A stretch of 64,000 bases of DNA from Acanthacorydalis orientalis. Taxonomy: Eukaryota; Arthropoda; Insecta; Megaloptera; Corydalidae. The notes beneath the pieces are model-generated. The model made no database searches, was not told the DNA's origin, and saw only the letters and a list, made by a program, of their open reading frames with translations. Positions within the stretch are counted from its first letter, which is position 1. Each line of letters opens with the position of its first letter. Below, piece after piece: positions 9,872-23,727 of the stretch. The position numbers were made by a program, and so were the translations under genes. The stretch lies in NCBI GenBank assembly GCA_034766995.1, contig CM068320.1:24094851-24158850 (forward strand). The letters run 5' to 3'.

Positions 9872-11345
9872 GCGTTAGTATAAAAATAATTAATTATTAT
9901 TAAAGATAATAATAACTGAACTATACAATGACCAAAAAATATTTCAGTTATGGCCTTTCATTAGATTGTACATCCGTCTTGCATGTCTTTGTTTATGTAA
10001 CGTATGGATATAAATATATGCTTAAGATATACATGTAAGTAAGCGTAATGTCCGTAGAATATATTGTTACAAATTAATTTTATTTTACATTTGACAAAAA
10101 AAACAAAATATGCGTTTCTTTATTTGAAACCGGAATCAACACATAAGCAATTTGTTTAAGAAGAAAACTTACATCGTTTGAGATGCGTGCAACGATAACT
10201 TTCAAAACAGGTCCTGTTATGATAAGTATAGTTGTCTGCATAATATAAACACATAATACATATTTAAGTATGTAAGTTAATCACAGCCGGGTTATTCCAG
10301 CAATCAGGACACTCAGACATCCTGCTCGGCGATCTCTGCAATATGATACCCCATTGGTGGATTTTTGCTCAGGTGAAACGAAACTAGGTCATGTCGCAAA
10401 TCACCTACGTGAATGCATGTGCAAGTTTTATGTCGTGTTTTGCAACACCCATGTCTGTTGTTATTTCCGCATATTTGACCGAGAGGTTGCGGTTGCATTC
10501 GATAATTATTAATTTTGGCAGCAAATATAAAATATATGTGTGTTTAAAATGCATAATAGATAAGTAAATATATATATATATATATATATATATTTGCAAT
10601 TCTGACATTAAGGTAATCTTCTATTTACGGCTTTTATTCCGGTGTTCTCGAGAATGCTTTATCTGACAATAAGTATACTTGATTTACATGAACGAGTGTG
10701 ACATGAATTTTTATCTGAGTGTGAATTATAAATACATCACATGTGTTTGCTAGATTTTGTTTATGTATATTCTTTTATACACACTTCTCAAATTAGCAAA
10801 GTTCAAACACGTAAGCAATCAAAATGACAAACATTGAATATTCCATTCTCTCTCTCTATTTATTTCTTACTTAGTTCTGTATTACTTTTATGTACACATA
10901 TATTTATGTATCTACTGGCGTGTCTGTGCCTGCAAAAATCCCTATTTATTACACATCAGACGGTTTTAAATATCAATGATTAAAAATTATCAAACAATAA
11001 ATTATATTTTAAATTCAAGGTAGTAAACGTAATGTAATCATTTCTATATTAATAATCAACTTTTCTTATTTTCAGTATAGTCTGTAATTAGTTTATAGTC
11101 AACAAATTACAACACGATTTTTGATTGTTAATGTTTTTTTCTTGTGATAAATATTTAATTTTATTTTTAGTAAAAAAATAATTTATTATTAAAAAAAATT
11201 TCGTTTATTTGAAGAGGTTTACTTTTATTCAATTTTACCTTCAAGTAATGTATTTTTGTATATACTGTGTAAAAGTACTGGGGTGAATTCTTAAAAATTA
11301 TGTTTTTAATAAGATGAAGATCAAAATAATATTTCAATAAGATAT
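9869..11345. other. AT-rich DNA with a GC-richer patch
   Basis: 10280-10505 is conspicuously GC-richer (CAGCCGGGTTATTCC, GATCTCTGCAATATGATACC, CCGAGAGGTTGCGGTTGC) and carries a 61-codon minus-strand frame I do not recognise. (TA)n at 10568-10593. The remainder shows nothing. Confidence 0.4.
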
Positions 11346-11346
11346 C

Positions 11347-11348
<2 letters not shown>

Positions 11349-11409
<61 letters not shown>
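11349..11409. repeat. (TA)n microsatellite
   Basis: About 30 TA units abutting the left end of a mariner derivative; a shorter (TA)n abuts its right end at about 11861-11880. Confidence 0.95.
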
Positions 11410-11412
<3 letters not shown>

Positions 11413-11860
11413 GTCGCAAAAATTAAATTAATTCTGTTCCCTTAAATGGAAACATAACTTTGTTTTAAATTAAAATATTTCCTGTTCGTTTTTGAATTTT
11501 GAAGTGCCAAACTTGACATTAATGAAGACGATGTTGTCCGAAAAACAGGACATTAGGCAAAACATACTTTTTGTAGTCCAGTTGAAAAAATGCTGTCGAA
11601 GCAGCGGAAATGATTCGTTCAGCTTTGATGCATAAAACCAGCAAAAAATGCTTAAACAGTGGAAAAGGTTGGAAAATGCCTTATGACTTCACCGATTCAA
11701 ATCCGCCATTTTTTTCGACAAGCGATCTGTCACTTACTCAGTAGATAGAGCAAAGTTATACAAAATAATGGGGGATATATTGAAGATTGAAATGTGTTCC
11801 ATTTTTCTGTAAACATTCATTTTCTATATTAAAAGGCACCAAATTAATTTGTACACCGTG
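11410..11860 (+). mobile_element. mariner deletion derivative (MITE), copy A
   Basis: Left AAAAATTAAATTAATTCTGT and right AGGCACCAAATTAATTTGTA ends are inverted and match the parent at 8561-9816. It keeps roughly the first 300 bp (5' UTR and the start of the transposase: AAAAAATGCTGTCGAAGCAG region) joined to the last ~190 bp (CCATTTTTTTCGACAAG, the C-terminal 'FF-D-K' codons, then the 3' end). The central core is missing. TA tracts sit on both sides. Confidence 0.85.
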
Positions 11861-12535
11861 TATATATATATATATATATACTGCAATCTAACATTTCTAA
11901 CGATTAGTTTTTACCTTCATACGAAATAAAACCGAAAATATTTATAATTTACTGCTACAATTTACTTTTATTACAGTATTAATTTTACAAGAAAAATAAC
12001 TGAAATTTCCAACAAATTATCTTTCAAATAATTAAATTAAATAATTCTTGTCAAATTTTCCTGAACTGAATTTTTTTAATTCTAAATTTAAATCATCTCT
12101 GAATATATTCGATCAATCTGGAAACCATTTTTTTTTTTTAAATTAATAAAAAATTTATCGATTTTTTTTATTCTAGTTTATTTTTTTATGAATGAGTTTA
12201 TATTTAAATAGCGTATAAAATGTTTAATTAAATAAATATGTAATAAAATGATGCCTATAAATTATTTTATTTCAAAATTATTGAAAATGATAATAGTGTA
12301 AACATCTTTTTCATCTACAAATCTTATAATAAACTCATTTTCTTAAACATATATATTTTATAAATGTTTAGTGATATTTTAAATTTTACACCTATTTGGT
12401 AAATACTTATCACAATAAGTGTTTTTTGTACTGTAATTAAATTCACTTTTACACGAATTTTCACTTCCCTGCAAACTACGATTTTTTTCAGAGTGCAAAT
12501 ATATAGACAAATCTAGAAAAACGCTTGTTCTATAC

Positions 12536-13195
12536 CAATGGTGCGCAAACTGCGGCTCCCAAAGCTACTCTGTGCGGCTCTCGAGATAATATTGGGTTTC
12601 ATTGCCATTTGTCCTATATTTTTATATTAATAATCTATACTAGTCTAGTATATACCAATATTAGAATATTTGATATATAAACGGGCAATTCACATTATTT
12701 TTTCAAACGTCCATATGCATTGTGTCCAAACTACTGTTTAAGGTCGCTCTACGGTTATGGAAAATCCTTAAAAAGATATAAAACTAAAAAAAAATTGTTA
12801 ATTAAGACTTGCTGAATGCAATAAAACTAAATTCGGAACGGATTACTGTCTAAATTTTTGAAGAAAATATCTTTAAAAATCCAACTTTTAACACAGTATC
12901 AGTAACTTTTTACTGTAAAAATTAAAACTCAATCAATGACTTCAACGAGTAGGGATTAAATATATTCTGCTTTAGTAGAACTACTAATAGTTGCATTTTT
13001 TTATTATTAATATTATGTCGGTAGGAAAATATTTGCGGTTTTGAATATGAATTTGAATGTCTTAACCGCAATTATTTTTCAACCAAATTAACAAATAGAC
13101 TTTTAAAATAATATTTTTTGTGGCTCTTGAACTTTTAAAAATGTATGAAAAGTAGTATATGTGGCTCTTATTATCGAATAAGTTGCCCACCCTTG
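12536..13195. mobile_element. non-autonomous hAT element, copy 2
   Basis: Ends CAATGGTGCGCAAACTGCGG and GTTGCCCACCCTTG. Same flanks as copy 1 (TTCTATAC on the left, CTTTATAC on the right), so it was duplicated with the block and did not insert separately. 660 bp, no transposase frame. Confidence 0.8.
13014..13091 (+). mobile_element. mini mariner remnant, copy 2
   Basis: Same 78-bp arrangement as 5814-5892 with more changes (TTATGTCGGTAGGAAAATAT ... CCGCAATTATTTTTCAACC). Present at the same internal position of the hAT, so it predates duplication of the block. Confidence 0.75.
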
Positions 13196-13663
13196 CTTTA
13201 TACCTTTGCGTTTTGAAAATGAAAATATTGCCATTTTAATGCGCATAAAAAAACAAATAATTAGTTATCAACCATTTCTAATCAGAAAAAAAATTATTTG
13301 TGGAAGAGTGAAAAATTTATCTATGAAGCAAATATTTATTTAAAAAAATATATTATTTATTCATGTTTCTTGAAATGAATTGAAAATTTTGAATATTTTA
13401 TCTGCTATATTAATAAATTCGAAATCTCATGAATAAAACATATTTTTTTATTATTGCGCCAAATATTCAGAATGATTATTACATACAATATTTTTTATTA
13501 ATTCAGATTTTCATTCATCGTTTTATGTTTGAAAAGATCAATAACAATCTACTTTACAACCGATTATATATGCTAACTTACTTTTAAATACATAAAATTA
13601 TACATTTTCTAGTTCATTTGTGTTCTATTATCCTGATATTAAATTTTATATGCATCAGTACTA

Positions 13664-13938
13664 CAAAATAACTTATAATCAATCGAAAACCTTCTGCTGA
13701 ACATATATAGTTTCAATATCAAAGCAATTTTCTGAATAAAAACTATATATCTAATATCGCTGATATCAATAAAATACATAATTTAAAAAAAACTTTCATT
13801 AAAAGTAGTGTATTTTATGTAAACGATTTTATTTTTTATCAAATAAGTTAATGTACATATTCTCGTTTGACATCAATAAATAAATTGCATATCATCGAAT
13901 ATTGATAAAATCAATAATAATGTTTATCAAAATGTATG

Positions 13939-13982
<44 letters not shown>

Positions 13983-14837
13983 TGTTTAGAAATAAGCCTT
14001 AACTTCATTTATATATTTAAAAAACATATCATACATTAAAGATAAAGGATTTATAAAGAAAACAGTTAAAATTAAGATAATGATTTGTATAGAAATATAT
14101 TCAATAAAAAATCCATAATTTCTTTTTTAAGATTTATTTTAAATATATAATTATTTATTTTTTAATTTTCGATGACATTTTATTTGAAAAAATAAAATTT
14201 TATGTGAAAATTTTTGATTTAGATCATTTTTAAAATCGTAATTTCACAGTATCAGAAATAAAATTTTCACAATAAAATAGTTTGTTAAATACTTGTATAA
14301 ATGAAAAACATAGACTTTTGTATACACCCTAATAAATAATAATTTAACTAAAGTCAACCTACACGATTGCAAGAAATCTCAAATCATAAAAATAAAATGA
14401 CAAATGTATAACTGTATTACTCAATCCAACAAACGTTTGATATTTATATTCCTCAACAACAACAGTTACAAAAAATAAATAAACTAAATAAAACTTTCAC
14501 TTTCTTAGACAATGAATATTTATTATTTTGTATGCTGTTGATATCGAATCAAAAGAGCATAAAATTATAAATGCAAGTATACAGGGAAACATTTAGAACA
14601 TGATTTAATGGTACTAAAGTAATGACTATTCAGTCAGTCTATGTTTACTTGCATACAATAAAGCAAATTTTATTAATAGTAATATTGACGTTTGTTCAAT
14701 ATATTCCATCGAATGTTTCTTATATTTATTGTATATAAAAGATAAGGTTGAATTCTTTTGGAAATAAATTCAGTTTCTTAAAAATGCATTACTAATTTCA
14801 TATAAACTAATTATTAACATAGGCGGATTTATCAATA

Positions 14838-14914
<77 letters not shown>

Positions 14915-15778
14915 TAGTAATTTATAGAAATAAAAATTAATATGATTTTTAAGAAACCACATCGTTTCTTACTTTAGTTTCATTGTTATTTTTAAGAAAA
15001 AAAATCTATTATAAAAATTATTTAGAAAATTATTACAATTTTCTTTGAATTCGGCTATTTATATATTTTTTAGACATATAAATTGTATTATTTATATATA
15101 ATTTAAGAAATAGATGTTACACGGCTATAATCAAATGCATATATGAAGTAATTATTATATCCTCCTCCAACTTTTACTCAAATTTCATTTTTTTGTTGTT
15201 TAATAAAATAAACACTTTTAAAAAACTGATTCTGCATCAAAAACATATTTTCTTTCAATCTTATGTAGGATAATAATCTTATGTAGGATAATAAAAATCC
15301 GATTTTATTTTTAAAAATGTCAAGATATTCATTATTAACATCTTTTAGGCACTGACAATGTTTTGGAGACAAAATAACGATGTAAATTTTTTTTTCAATA
15401 ATAACTAAAGTTTAATTTTTCAATATTTATCTTCTTGTTACAAATATAAATCCAAATAAAATTGCAAACTAGCCTGTAAATAAGGACTTCACTGTCTTAA
15501 TTACAAACTTTATTGTTTTTAAATAAAGAAGAGATAATGAAACATGAACTACTGTAAAAATACAAAAAAATATATCTAGTAGAAAAATAAATCTAGTAAA
15601 AAAATGTATTAAGAGTACATAAAATTATTTTTAATTTATTTTTTTATCTGTATAAATGATTTTACACAGACGATTTCTAGTCTTTTGTTCATAAAATTGA
15701 AGATGTCGTTCTATTATTATTTTTTTTTTAATAAAGTGATATTCACATAAATTATTTTTCAGTCGATCACAAGAAACA
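13664..15778. other. AT-rich DNA, no gene seen
   Basis: Holds (TA)n at 13936-13979 and a (TA)n(GA)n tract at 14837-14910. A short tandem duplication of TCTTATGTAGGATAATAA lies at 15259-15293. Nothing else recognised. Confidence 0.6.
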
Positions 15779-15862
15779 TTTTTTCTCATCAAAAATGTTC
15801 AATAAATGATCATTAATCTTCCTGATTGTTAGTGCAGATTTCGATAACGATCAATCAATTAT
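15779..15862. repeat. short foldback family, copy R1 (partial)
   Basis: Carries CATCAAAAATGTTCAATAAA then TGATCATT, matching the left arm of the copy at 20764. It is interrupted at about 15862 by the insertion of a mariner derivative. Confidence 0.5.
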
Positions 15863-15863
15863 T

Positions 15864-16365
15864 AGATGTAAAAACTAATTCTGTGTCTTTCAATTGAATT
15901 AATCATAATTCCGTTTTAAATAAAAAAATTCTCGTTTTAGAATTTTGAACTGTAAACCTTAACATTTAAAAATACTAAATATCTTCACCAAGCAGTTAGC
16001 ATAACCTCAATAAACATTAGTTAACATGATGGCGTCTAACAATCAGCATATTAGGCATTGAGTGCTTCTCGCATTCCAATTGAAAAAAATGTTGTCCAAG
16101 CCGCGGGAATGATTTATTCAGCTTTTAAGGAAAATATTATGATATATAAAATATGCAAACAATGCTAAAACAGTGAAAGAAGTTTGAAAATGCATCATCT
16201 ACTTAAAGCCGCCATCTTTTTTTCGACAAGAAATTCAACAGTCACCCCAACAGATGGAGCATAGTTATACAAAATAATGGAGAATATTTTAAGAATTGAA
16301 TTATATTCCATTTTTCATTAAACATTCATTTTCCATAAAAAAGGCACCGATTTAATTTTTATACA
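15864..16365 (+). mobile_element. mariner deletion derivative (MITE), copy B
   Basis: Left GTAAAAACTAATTCTGTGTC, right AGGCACCGATTTAATTTTTA. It retains ATGGCGTCTAACAATCAGCA (the transposase start), AAAATGTTGTCCAAGCCGCG, then jumps to the C-terminal TTTTTTTCGACAAG stretch at the same junction as copies A, C and D. Non-coding through shifts and stops. Confidence 0.85.
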
Positions 16366-16388
16366 TAATAAATTATGAAAAAAATATA

Positions 16389-16525
16389 CAAAAAGATTTT
16401 TCTCCACATTAAAGCTCTGTGGATGATGGAATCACTCTCAGATATCTGTACAGAAATGACTAAATGATCAAAAATAAATTATTAAACATTTTGAATTGAA
16501 AAAATGTTTGTAGTTTACACGAGAG
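16389..16525 (+). repeat. short foldback family, copy R2
   Basis: Contains the word GCTCTGTGGATGATGGAATC (about 16414) followed about 50 bp later by TTATTAAACATTTTGAATTG. The same order and spacing appear at 20835-20960 and 21495-21612. Confidence 0.5.
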
Positions 16526-18590
16526 TGAATATTTATGTTAAAGTGAATTTAGCTACACTACCTAAATATATTAATGTTTATCATGACACTTTACTCTTTT
16601 GTAAGTTTATCTAATAGTTTTTTTTTTATTTTAATTGTAACATTCTGTACATTTGATAAATACCAGTTCAAAAACATCAACAAATCTCTATTATAATATT
16701 AGTATAACATTATGTTTAAAAAACGTGCATATAAATTTGAATAACATTTGCAATTTTAATTCACAATAAAGATATTCTAATATTTTTTCTTGAGAATAAC
16801 TTTAGAAAATATCTATTAGTAATATTACAACTATATCATATATTAAATAATAATGAAGAATATCAACTTGATTCGTAAATTAAAAATAAGAAAAACTGAA
16901 TATTATTAAAGATTATAAAATAAAATATCAAACACATAATTATCGTCACATTAAACTTTTTTTTGGTTGTATCATCAATAAAAAATAATAGTCTTAATCG
17001 CATACATTGATCTAGAAAAATAAAATAATAAAGGAACCTTAATTTCTAATTAGGAATATTATTGGCTCGAATGCTTAATGAGCGTTGATTTTGAGAGCGT
17101 TCCAAAATTATCTTAATCACTGATCGTTCAATCTATTTTAATAAACTTCAATATATTAAATATATTTATAGACAAGACATTAATATTGTTCGAACTGATC
17201 TTATCAACATAAACATATATATTAATTAAAAATTGAACAAAGTAATTATAAACTTGATTTTATTTTAATTAATCGTTAGCATTTAAAATGTTTACTTGAT
17301 ACATTATTTAATATTCAGTATGTAAAATTAGAATTTTTAACTAAAGAATACATAATTTGTGCGGATATTTCCCTAAATATATTTTAAAATTGTAAATATG
17401 TTTTTATTTTCATTAAATATAGAAATTGAAGTATCTTTTTTAAAAAATTACCTTACGTTTTTTTTTTGTATATCATAATTTTATGATTAATAATTCGTTT
17501 AACATTTGTCAAAATTTTAATAAATTTGTGTATATATATTTTTAGTAATATAAGCCTGAAAAAGTTTTTTTTTATTAATTGTTAAGTATAATTTTACTGT
17601 AAAGAAATTATAAACAAATCATTTATGAATTAATTGAAAAATAAAAAAATAAGTGTTTAAAATTGATTTTTTAATCAATCCTGCTCTTTTAGTCGAAAAA
17701 ATGTAATAAAATTATATTTCAGATATTGAAGTCTCGATTTATTCTGAAATCACTTCAACTTTAAATGCAAACTTAAAATCATTATATTAGTATTCTTTCT
17801 CTGTACACATTTATCAAGAAAGTTACCATACATGTTTTTACTGATGTTTTAAAAAATACAAAACATATTTCAATGAATGCATCTTTGAGATATGTTTTGT
17901 ATTTTTTTTATAAATGTTTTGCACATATTTCATATTTTTTTTTTTTTATATTACACATTACTTATTTTACATTTTTTAATATCGAATATAATTTTAAAAA
18001 TTTATTTTTCTAAACACTTATTAAATAATTTCATCTAAAAAGTAAAAATATTAGAAAAATATACCGTTTTTGTTAGTTGCATTGGAAAAAATCACTTATT
18101 GAAACGAAAAATGAAATAAAATGAAATGAATAATTTGAAAAAATAAGTATTCATCAAATACAAAAATAATTAATAAAGTTTTCGACACTTCGGCTAAATT
18201 CATTTTCAGGAAAAAATTGTATGTGCCTTAAGCCTTTTAGAATGATAGTATCGTCATCGCATGAGCAACAATGAAAAATTATGAATAACCAATGATTAAT
18301 TAGTTTTGATCCAAAATTTTTTTATCAGTTGTAAGTAAATAATGTAAGCTAAATTTATCAGCATCGTCCAGGTAGAAAATATTAAAATAAAAAAACATTT
18401 TTCATTATTGAATCTAGTAATAAACTGAATATGTACCAAATGTACTGTATATATTATTAAAAATGTCTTTTTTTTAAATGCCCACAAAAATGTTTTTAAT
18501 TAAATGAAAAAAAATTAATTATTGTAAAATGATAGTAGATAATATATTGACTTCTAAAAAATACTTTATAACTTTATTCAAATTTTTATA

Positions 18591-18624
<34 letters not shown>

Positions 18625-18700
18625 TTTAATATTATTTCATAAATTTTTAAATATTTCAATTTATTCCAAAAAGACAATAATGATATTTTTATAATCATTC
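16526..18700. other. AT-rich DNA, no gene seen
   Basis: Very A+T-rich with poly-A/T runs and one (TA)n at 18594-18621. 18180-18260 is slightly GC-richer. No element ends identified. Confidence 0.6.
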
Positions 18701-18708
18701 GATTAGAC

Positions 18709-19658
18709 CAGTGGTGTCAAACTTATATATAAAAACGAGCCATCGAATCCAGTTTAAGAGAGTTTGCGAGCTGCAGCCAAAAATCCCCCCAAAACAAATT
18801 TAGTGAGCAAGAAAAGGTCTCTATTGATATTCGAAAAAACTCATTTAAATTTTATATTTACTTTTCTTTTAATGAATTTGTCAAAAATTAAAAAAAATAT
18901 ATATTAATTTTAGGTATTATCAAATGTTACAACAAATGTTTAAATTAGAGAAATTAAAAAAAAATAATATTTTTTACTAGAAACGACATCATTTAGCAGA
19001 AACTATTTTATCAATATCGGGTGAATTTTTTTGTGATAGTTATATTTTTACTATAGATGTTAAATGTTCATTTGTCAATCTTGACCTGTCTGAAGTCTTA
19101 TTAGTCTTTAAAAGAGAAAATAATTGTTCACATAGGTGTATGTACTCCCAAACATTGCCTGGATTCTTGTTGTGAACATACACATTTCAATAAAATGTTC
19201 TGGCAAGTACAAATAAAAATCTATAATACACACTTCATTTTATACTTTTCATTTAGTACCGTGTTGTGCTGAAATCCAATCAATTCCATTTGAATGTTAT
19301 TTTTTGCTTCTACGGTGTTAAAAAAAGACACTAAATAGTAAAAAAATCATTTTCCCATGTCTTCAAATCGGTTTTCAAATTCAAATAATAATTCTTGAAT
19401 ATTTGAAACATACTTGCTAAAATCACAACCGAAATATAATTGTTAATAATTTTTGCAAGTAGGAAAAGGAACTAAATCGGAATTGACCTTAAAAGGATGT
19501 TCCTTATAAGGCACTTTTATAATTTGCAATGTTTTAGAAAAGTATTTTATATTTTTTTAAATTGCATTTTATTATTTTAATAAAATCAACTTCAAGTTTT
19601 GGGTCACGGGTTGTATTTTAGTCTTGCGGCCCCGAGTGGCGCGTGTTTAACACCACTG
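18709..19658 (-). mobile_element. hAT deletion derivative with perfect target duplication
   Basis: Ends CAGTGGTGTCAAACTT and TTTAACACCACTG are inverted, and the element is flanked on both sides by the identical 8-mer GATTAGAC (18701-18708 and 19659-19666), the hAT hallmark. At 950 bp it is short for a hAT. The right subterminal part is GC-rich (TCTTGCGGCCCCGAGTGG). It keeps only the last part of a transposase on the minus strand. The intact duplication suggests it is younger than the hATs at 5338 and 12536. Confidence 0.92.
19038..19440 (-). pseudogene. hAT transposase C-terminal remnant
   Basis: Minus-strand translation in shifting frames gives FSKYVSNIQELLFEFENRF, IQMELIGFQHNTVLNEKY, LPEHFIEMCMFTT, AMFGSTY, and finally YIHLCEQLFSLLKTNKTSD then RSRLTNEHLTSIVKI. 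This is the C-terminal dimerisation region of hAT transposases of the kind annotated GTF2IRD2/ZBED5-like. The catalytic domain and BED finger are absent, and frames shift at least twice. Confidence 0.85.
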
Positions 19659-19666
19659 GATTAGAC

Positions 19667-20333
19667 TATAGAAAAAAAAAACATAAAATTTGTATTTATT
19701 ATATAAAATATTTATTAAAAAAATACTGAACACCTTATCAAATGAAGTTAGACAGTATTTTTTCATTCAATAATTTAACAAAATTCATAGTTTATTAAAA
19801 ATAAATCTGCCATATCCGCATAGGTTCTTTAATAAATTTATTCTAAACATTGATAAATAAGAATTTAAATATTAATTCAGTATTATATCATATCCATCTA
19901 CTTTACAAGAAAAGTGAAAGAACAATTGACATTATTCGAAATTGTACTAGAAGTTAAATGATTAAAACATGAATTGTTTGTTAAATCGGATCAGTTTTAA
20001 AATTCATTATATTCATATTATAAAACATTGTGTATTATTTTTTCAAGACAGGTGAATGTACTTAAATAAATTAATAGTATTCATTGAAAATAATAAAAGT
20101 TATTTTCAATTGAGGTTATTATCCGCAATGCAAAACAATGTTTAGCAAAGTAAATGAGGTAGTAGTTAATGAAACTAACTGTTTGTAGGTCAATAATCCG
20201 ATATAAGTACAAGAAAAACGTAATAGTGCAGCATATTACTCAGCGTTTATGTAAGACATTTACAATTAATTACACGTCGCAGTGAGTAAAACTGAAAAAT
20301 AAACATAATCCTGCAGAAGAGCTGATATATACT

Positions 20334-20397
<64 letters not shown>

Positions 20398-20763
20398 TAC
20401 TACACAAAACAAGTATTGTTTCTTGTCATAATATTGAAAAATATTTTTTTTTATTTGTCAGTAAGTATATTAGTAATATTTATAGATCTCTTCCAAAGTG
20501 CTTTGCTTCTAATAATAGATTTTTATATACAGTATACCTGTGACGATTTCATGCTTCACTAAATGATTCAGTTGAACAAAATTCGTTCAAAACCGACAAA
20601 ATAGTTCCCAGAAAACAGTTTTATTATTTTTAGAAATAGCAGTCAGATACTTACATGCTTAAATTAGATATGAATATTTCTCAAATGGAAAATTATAACA
20701 ATAGCTTTAGTTTTGTAGACAAATTCACTTTAAAACATTATTTTTTTAATACTTCTTTAAAAT
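19667..20763. other. AT-rich DNA, no gene seen
   Basis: Contains a 59-bp (TA)n tract at 20337-20395. 20160-20290 is mildly GC-richer. No coding signal. Confidence 0.6.
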
Positions 20764-20960
20764 ATAAAAACATATTTTTTAATCAAAAATGTTCAATAGT
20801 TAATAGTTGATCATTTTTGATTGTTGTTTATCCGTATAAATGTATCTTAGTGCTTCGAGGATGATGGCATTATTATTGAAATGTGTTTAAGTAAAATTAA
20901 AAACCATCAATAGTCGATTATAAAACATTTTTGATTAAAAAAATATTTTATGATGTATCA
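20764..20960 (+). repeat. short foldback family, copy R3 (most complete)
   Basis: Left arm TTTTTTAATCAAAAATGTTC (20772 on) is answered by inverted right arm AACATTTTTGATTAAAAAAA (about 20925 on), with CAATAGTTAATAGTTG versus CATCAATAGTCGAT extending the pairing. Between them lies GTGCTTCGAGGATGATGGCA then TTATTATTGAAATGTG, the family hairpin word. Length about 197 bp. No coding. Confidence 0.6.
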
Positions 20961-21494
20961 AGAAGCAACAATTTTAATTGTGAAAAATAATATTAATAAT
21001 TTAACATTTGTATATAGTTGAAAAAACTTAGTTTGTTTTATGTTTATTTAATTAACTAATTCTAAATTCATTTGGTTGAAAGTTCAAACTATTGTAGTAT
21101 TTTCTCTAAGCTTATAGTCTTAAATAATTTTTATAAGGTACCTTCTTTAAAAAATGTGAAAATGATCACCATATTGATAGAAAATACGATAGTCATAAAA
21201 ACGGAATTATTGTTTAGATTAAAACAACCGCAATGAATTTATATGTAATATTCTTATTGTATTTTTTTCTAGATTTCAACTACCTTTTTATTTTAAAATT
21301 CCTTAATATCCTCAACAATTTAAAAAATTATAATTACATATCAAAAAGAATGTATTTTTAATTTAAACAATGTTATTTGAAGAATATAATTGTAATTTAT
21401 CTGACTTATTTTTAATATAAGGTTCTTATATATCTGTATTCAATTTTAGAAACCTCTATCAGTATTTAATTTTAAATTAAAAAAAATAATTTTA
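20961..21494. other. AT-rich DNA, no gene seen
   Basis: Nothing recognised between two copies of the foldback family. Confidence 0.6.
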
Positions 21495-21612
21495 GAGTTT
21501 GGCGCTCTGAGGGTGAAGCGTAATCATCGAAATGCGCCAATTGAAAATAATTATTAATAATTTATTAAACATTTTTGATCGAAAAATTTAGTGTGGTTTG
21601 TGAGATGGAAAA
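21495..21612 (+). repeat. short foldback family, copy R4
   Basis: Opens with a strong hairpin: TTGGCGC (21499-21505) pairs with GCGCCAA (21534-21540), enclosing CTGAGGGTGAAGCGTAATCA then TCGAAAT. About 25 bp later comes TTATTAAACATTTTTGATCG, the family tail word. Confidence 0.55.
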
Positions 21613-22567
21613 AAAAATCACTGATGAAACTGAATTGAGCCAGTGTCAGAACTGTTGTAGTGATTTATGTATTGCATAAGTAAATTATAAAAAAAATAAA
21701 AACAACTCTTCAAAAACATTGAAACGTTCACGAATACAAATATTCATGTAAAATTTTTATTCAAACATTAATAATACTAACTAAAAATAATTTGACGCAA
21801 ATTTTAGTATTATAATATAATTTGCTGAATCAAAATTTAATAAAAATTAAAAACATTTGTACTTAATTTGTATCGTTTAGTAAAAAAGTTTTCATTCTAC
21901 ATTTAATAAATATGTTAAAATGTTTTAAGTAGTGGTATTTTTTATTATTTTTTGTCAAATGTTTAATATAATTAACAAATATTTGATCTTATTATTATTG
22001 TTTCTTTTAACTGAAATATTTTTATTTTATAATACAACCAGTTTTTGTAGTAATATCATCGTCAAATCATGTCACATTTGTGATGAAAAATACATCAGAC
22101 CAAAAGAAAACAATAATAATATCATTAATAGATATGAATGATTTAATATATTAAAAAATAATTATACACAATTTAGTTAATACGTTAGCTACCCTCAGAA
22201 CAAATAATATAATCACTTATGGATAAATATTTTTAAAATACCTGAAATGTATTTTTTCAAACCAAATATTGTTAGCAATTCACTTTCAAAATGATTAAGT
22301 TTTTGAATTATAAATAGCTTTCGTTCAGATTTTTCCCAGTTTCTCAATGAAACATTTTCAACATTTATCACATTAGGTATAATTTTCTGTTTTTTTTTTT
22401 TTATAGTTAATAATTTCTTTTTATTACCAACCATGACCGTAATAATTTATTTTTTTAATTAATCTCTTTATTGCAATTTTGCGTGACAACAAGTATATAA
22501 TGCATGTCGTCAAGTTTGCTAAATTTATATAATTAAATCTAATATAGTTCAGTAAATTATACACACA
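21613..22567. other. AT-rich DNA, no gene seen
   Basis: Two open frames of about 70 codons (21932-22141 plus, 22213-22434 minus) are low-complexity and match nothing I know. Confidence 0.6.
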
Positions 22568-23060
<493 letters not shown>

Positions 23061-23685
23061 TTTCTTTTTGGATAGTCTGTATATATCAGTTTACTAAAAA
23101 ATCTTTTTTATAAATCATCAGATCTATATTTTGTTTACACTTGTTATACTTGTAAAATATTTGTAATTTCCCTATAAGATAAATACCATTTATCTGCTTT
23201 TATTAACTTGATTAGATTAACAGACATCAAAACAATCAACAAAAGCCAGTACACTACAAGTCTATTTCTTTTTAATCACAGTGAGAATATACAATTATTT
23301 TGCTGAATGTTACTTTAGATTCATTTTTATCATGAGAAAATCATAAATAACATACTTGTTCAAGTTTAGAATAGTCTTAATTTTCTTATGAGAACGATTA
23401 AATGTCATCATTTAAGAGTGAAAAATAACTGTTCATTACATTATAATAACGTATTTAAATAGAAGTTTAGATACAAGATGCGTACAAAGAATATGTATGT
23501 TTTATGACAAATACTTTAAAGTTAACTTCCGAGTCTCAGTTTGAATATATATAACAGAATGTTAATTGAAAATGTAATGAAAAAATAGGTTCATATTATT
23601 CAAGAGAAACAAAATGAGAAGAGGTCTTTAGCAAAGGATTGTTAAATTGGAAAAATCATATATATACATACACACATATAAATAT

Positions 23686-23727
<42 letters not shown>

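Larger units (their letters stand above)
12385..13663. repeat. 1.28-kb dispersed block, copy 2
   Basis: Direct-orientation copy of 5187-6460 with the same internal order: left unique part, hAT with mini mariner, right unique part ending TTAAATTTTATATGCATC. It lacks the 69-bp direct repeats that flank copy 1. Confidence 0.9.
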
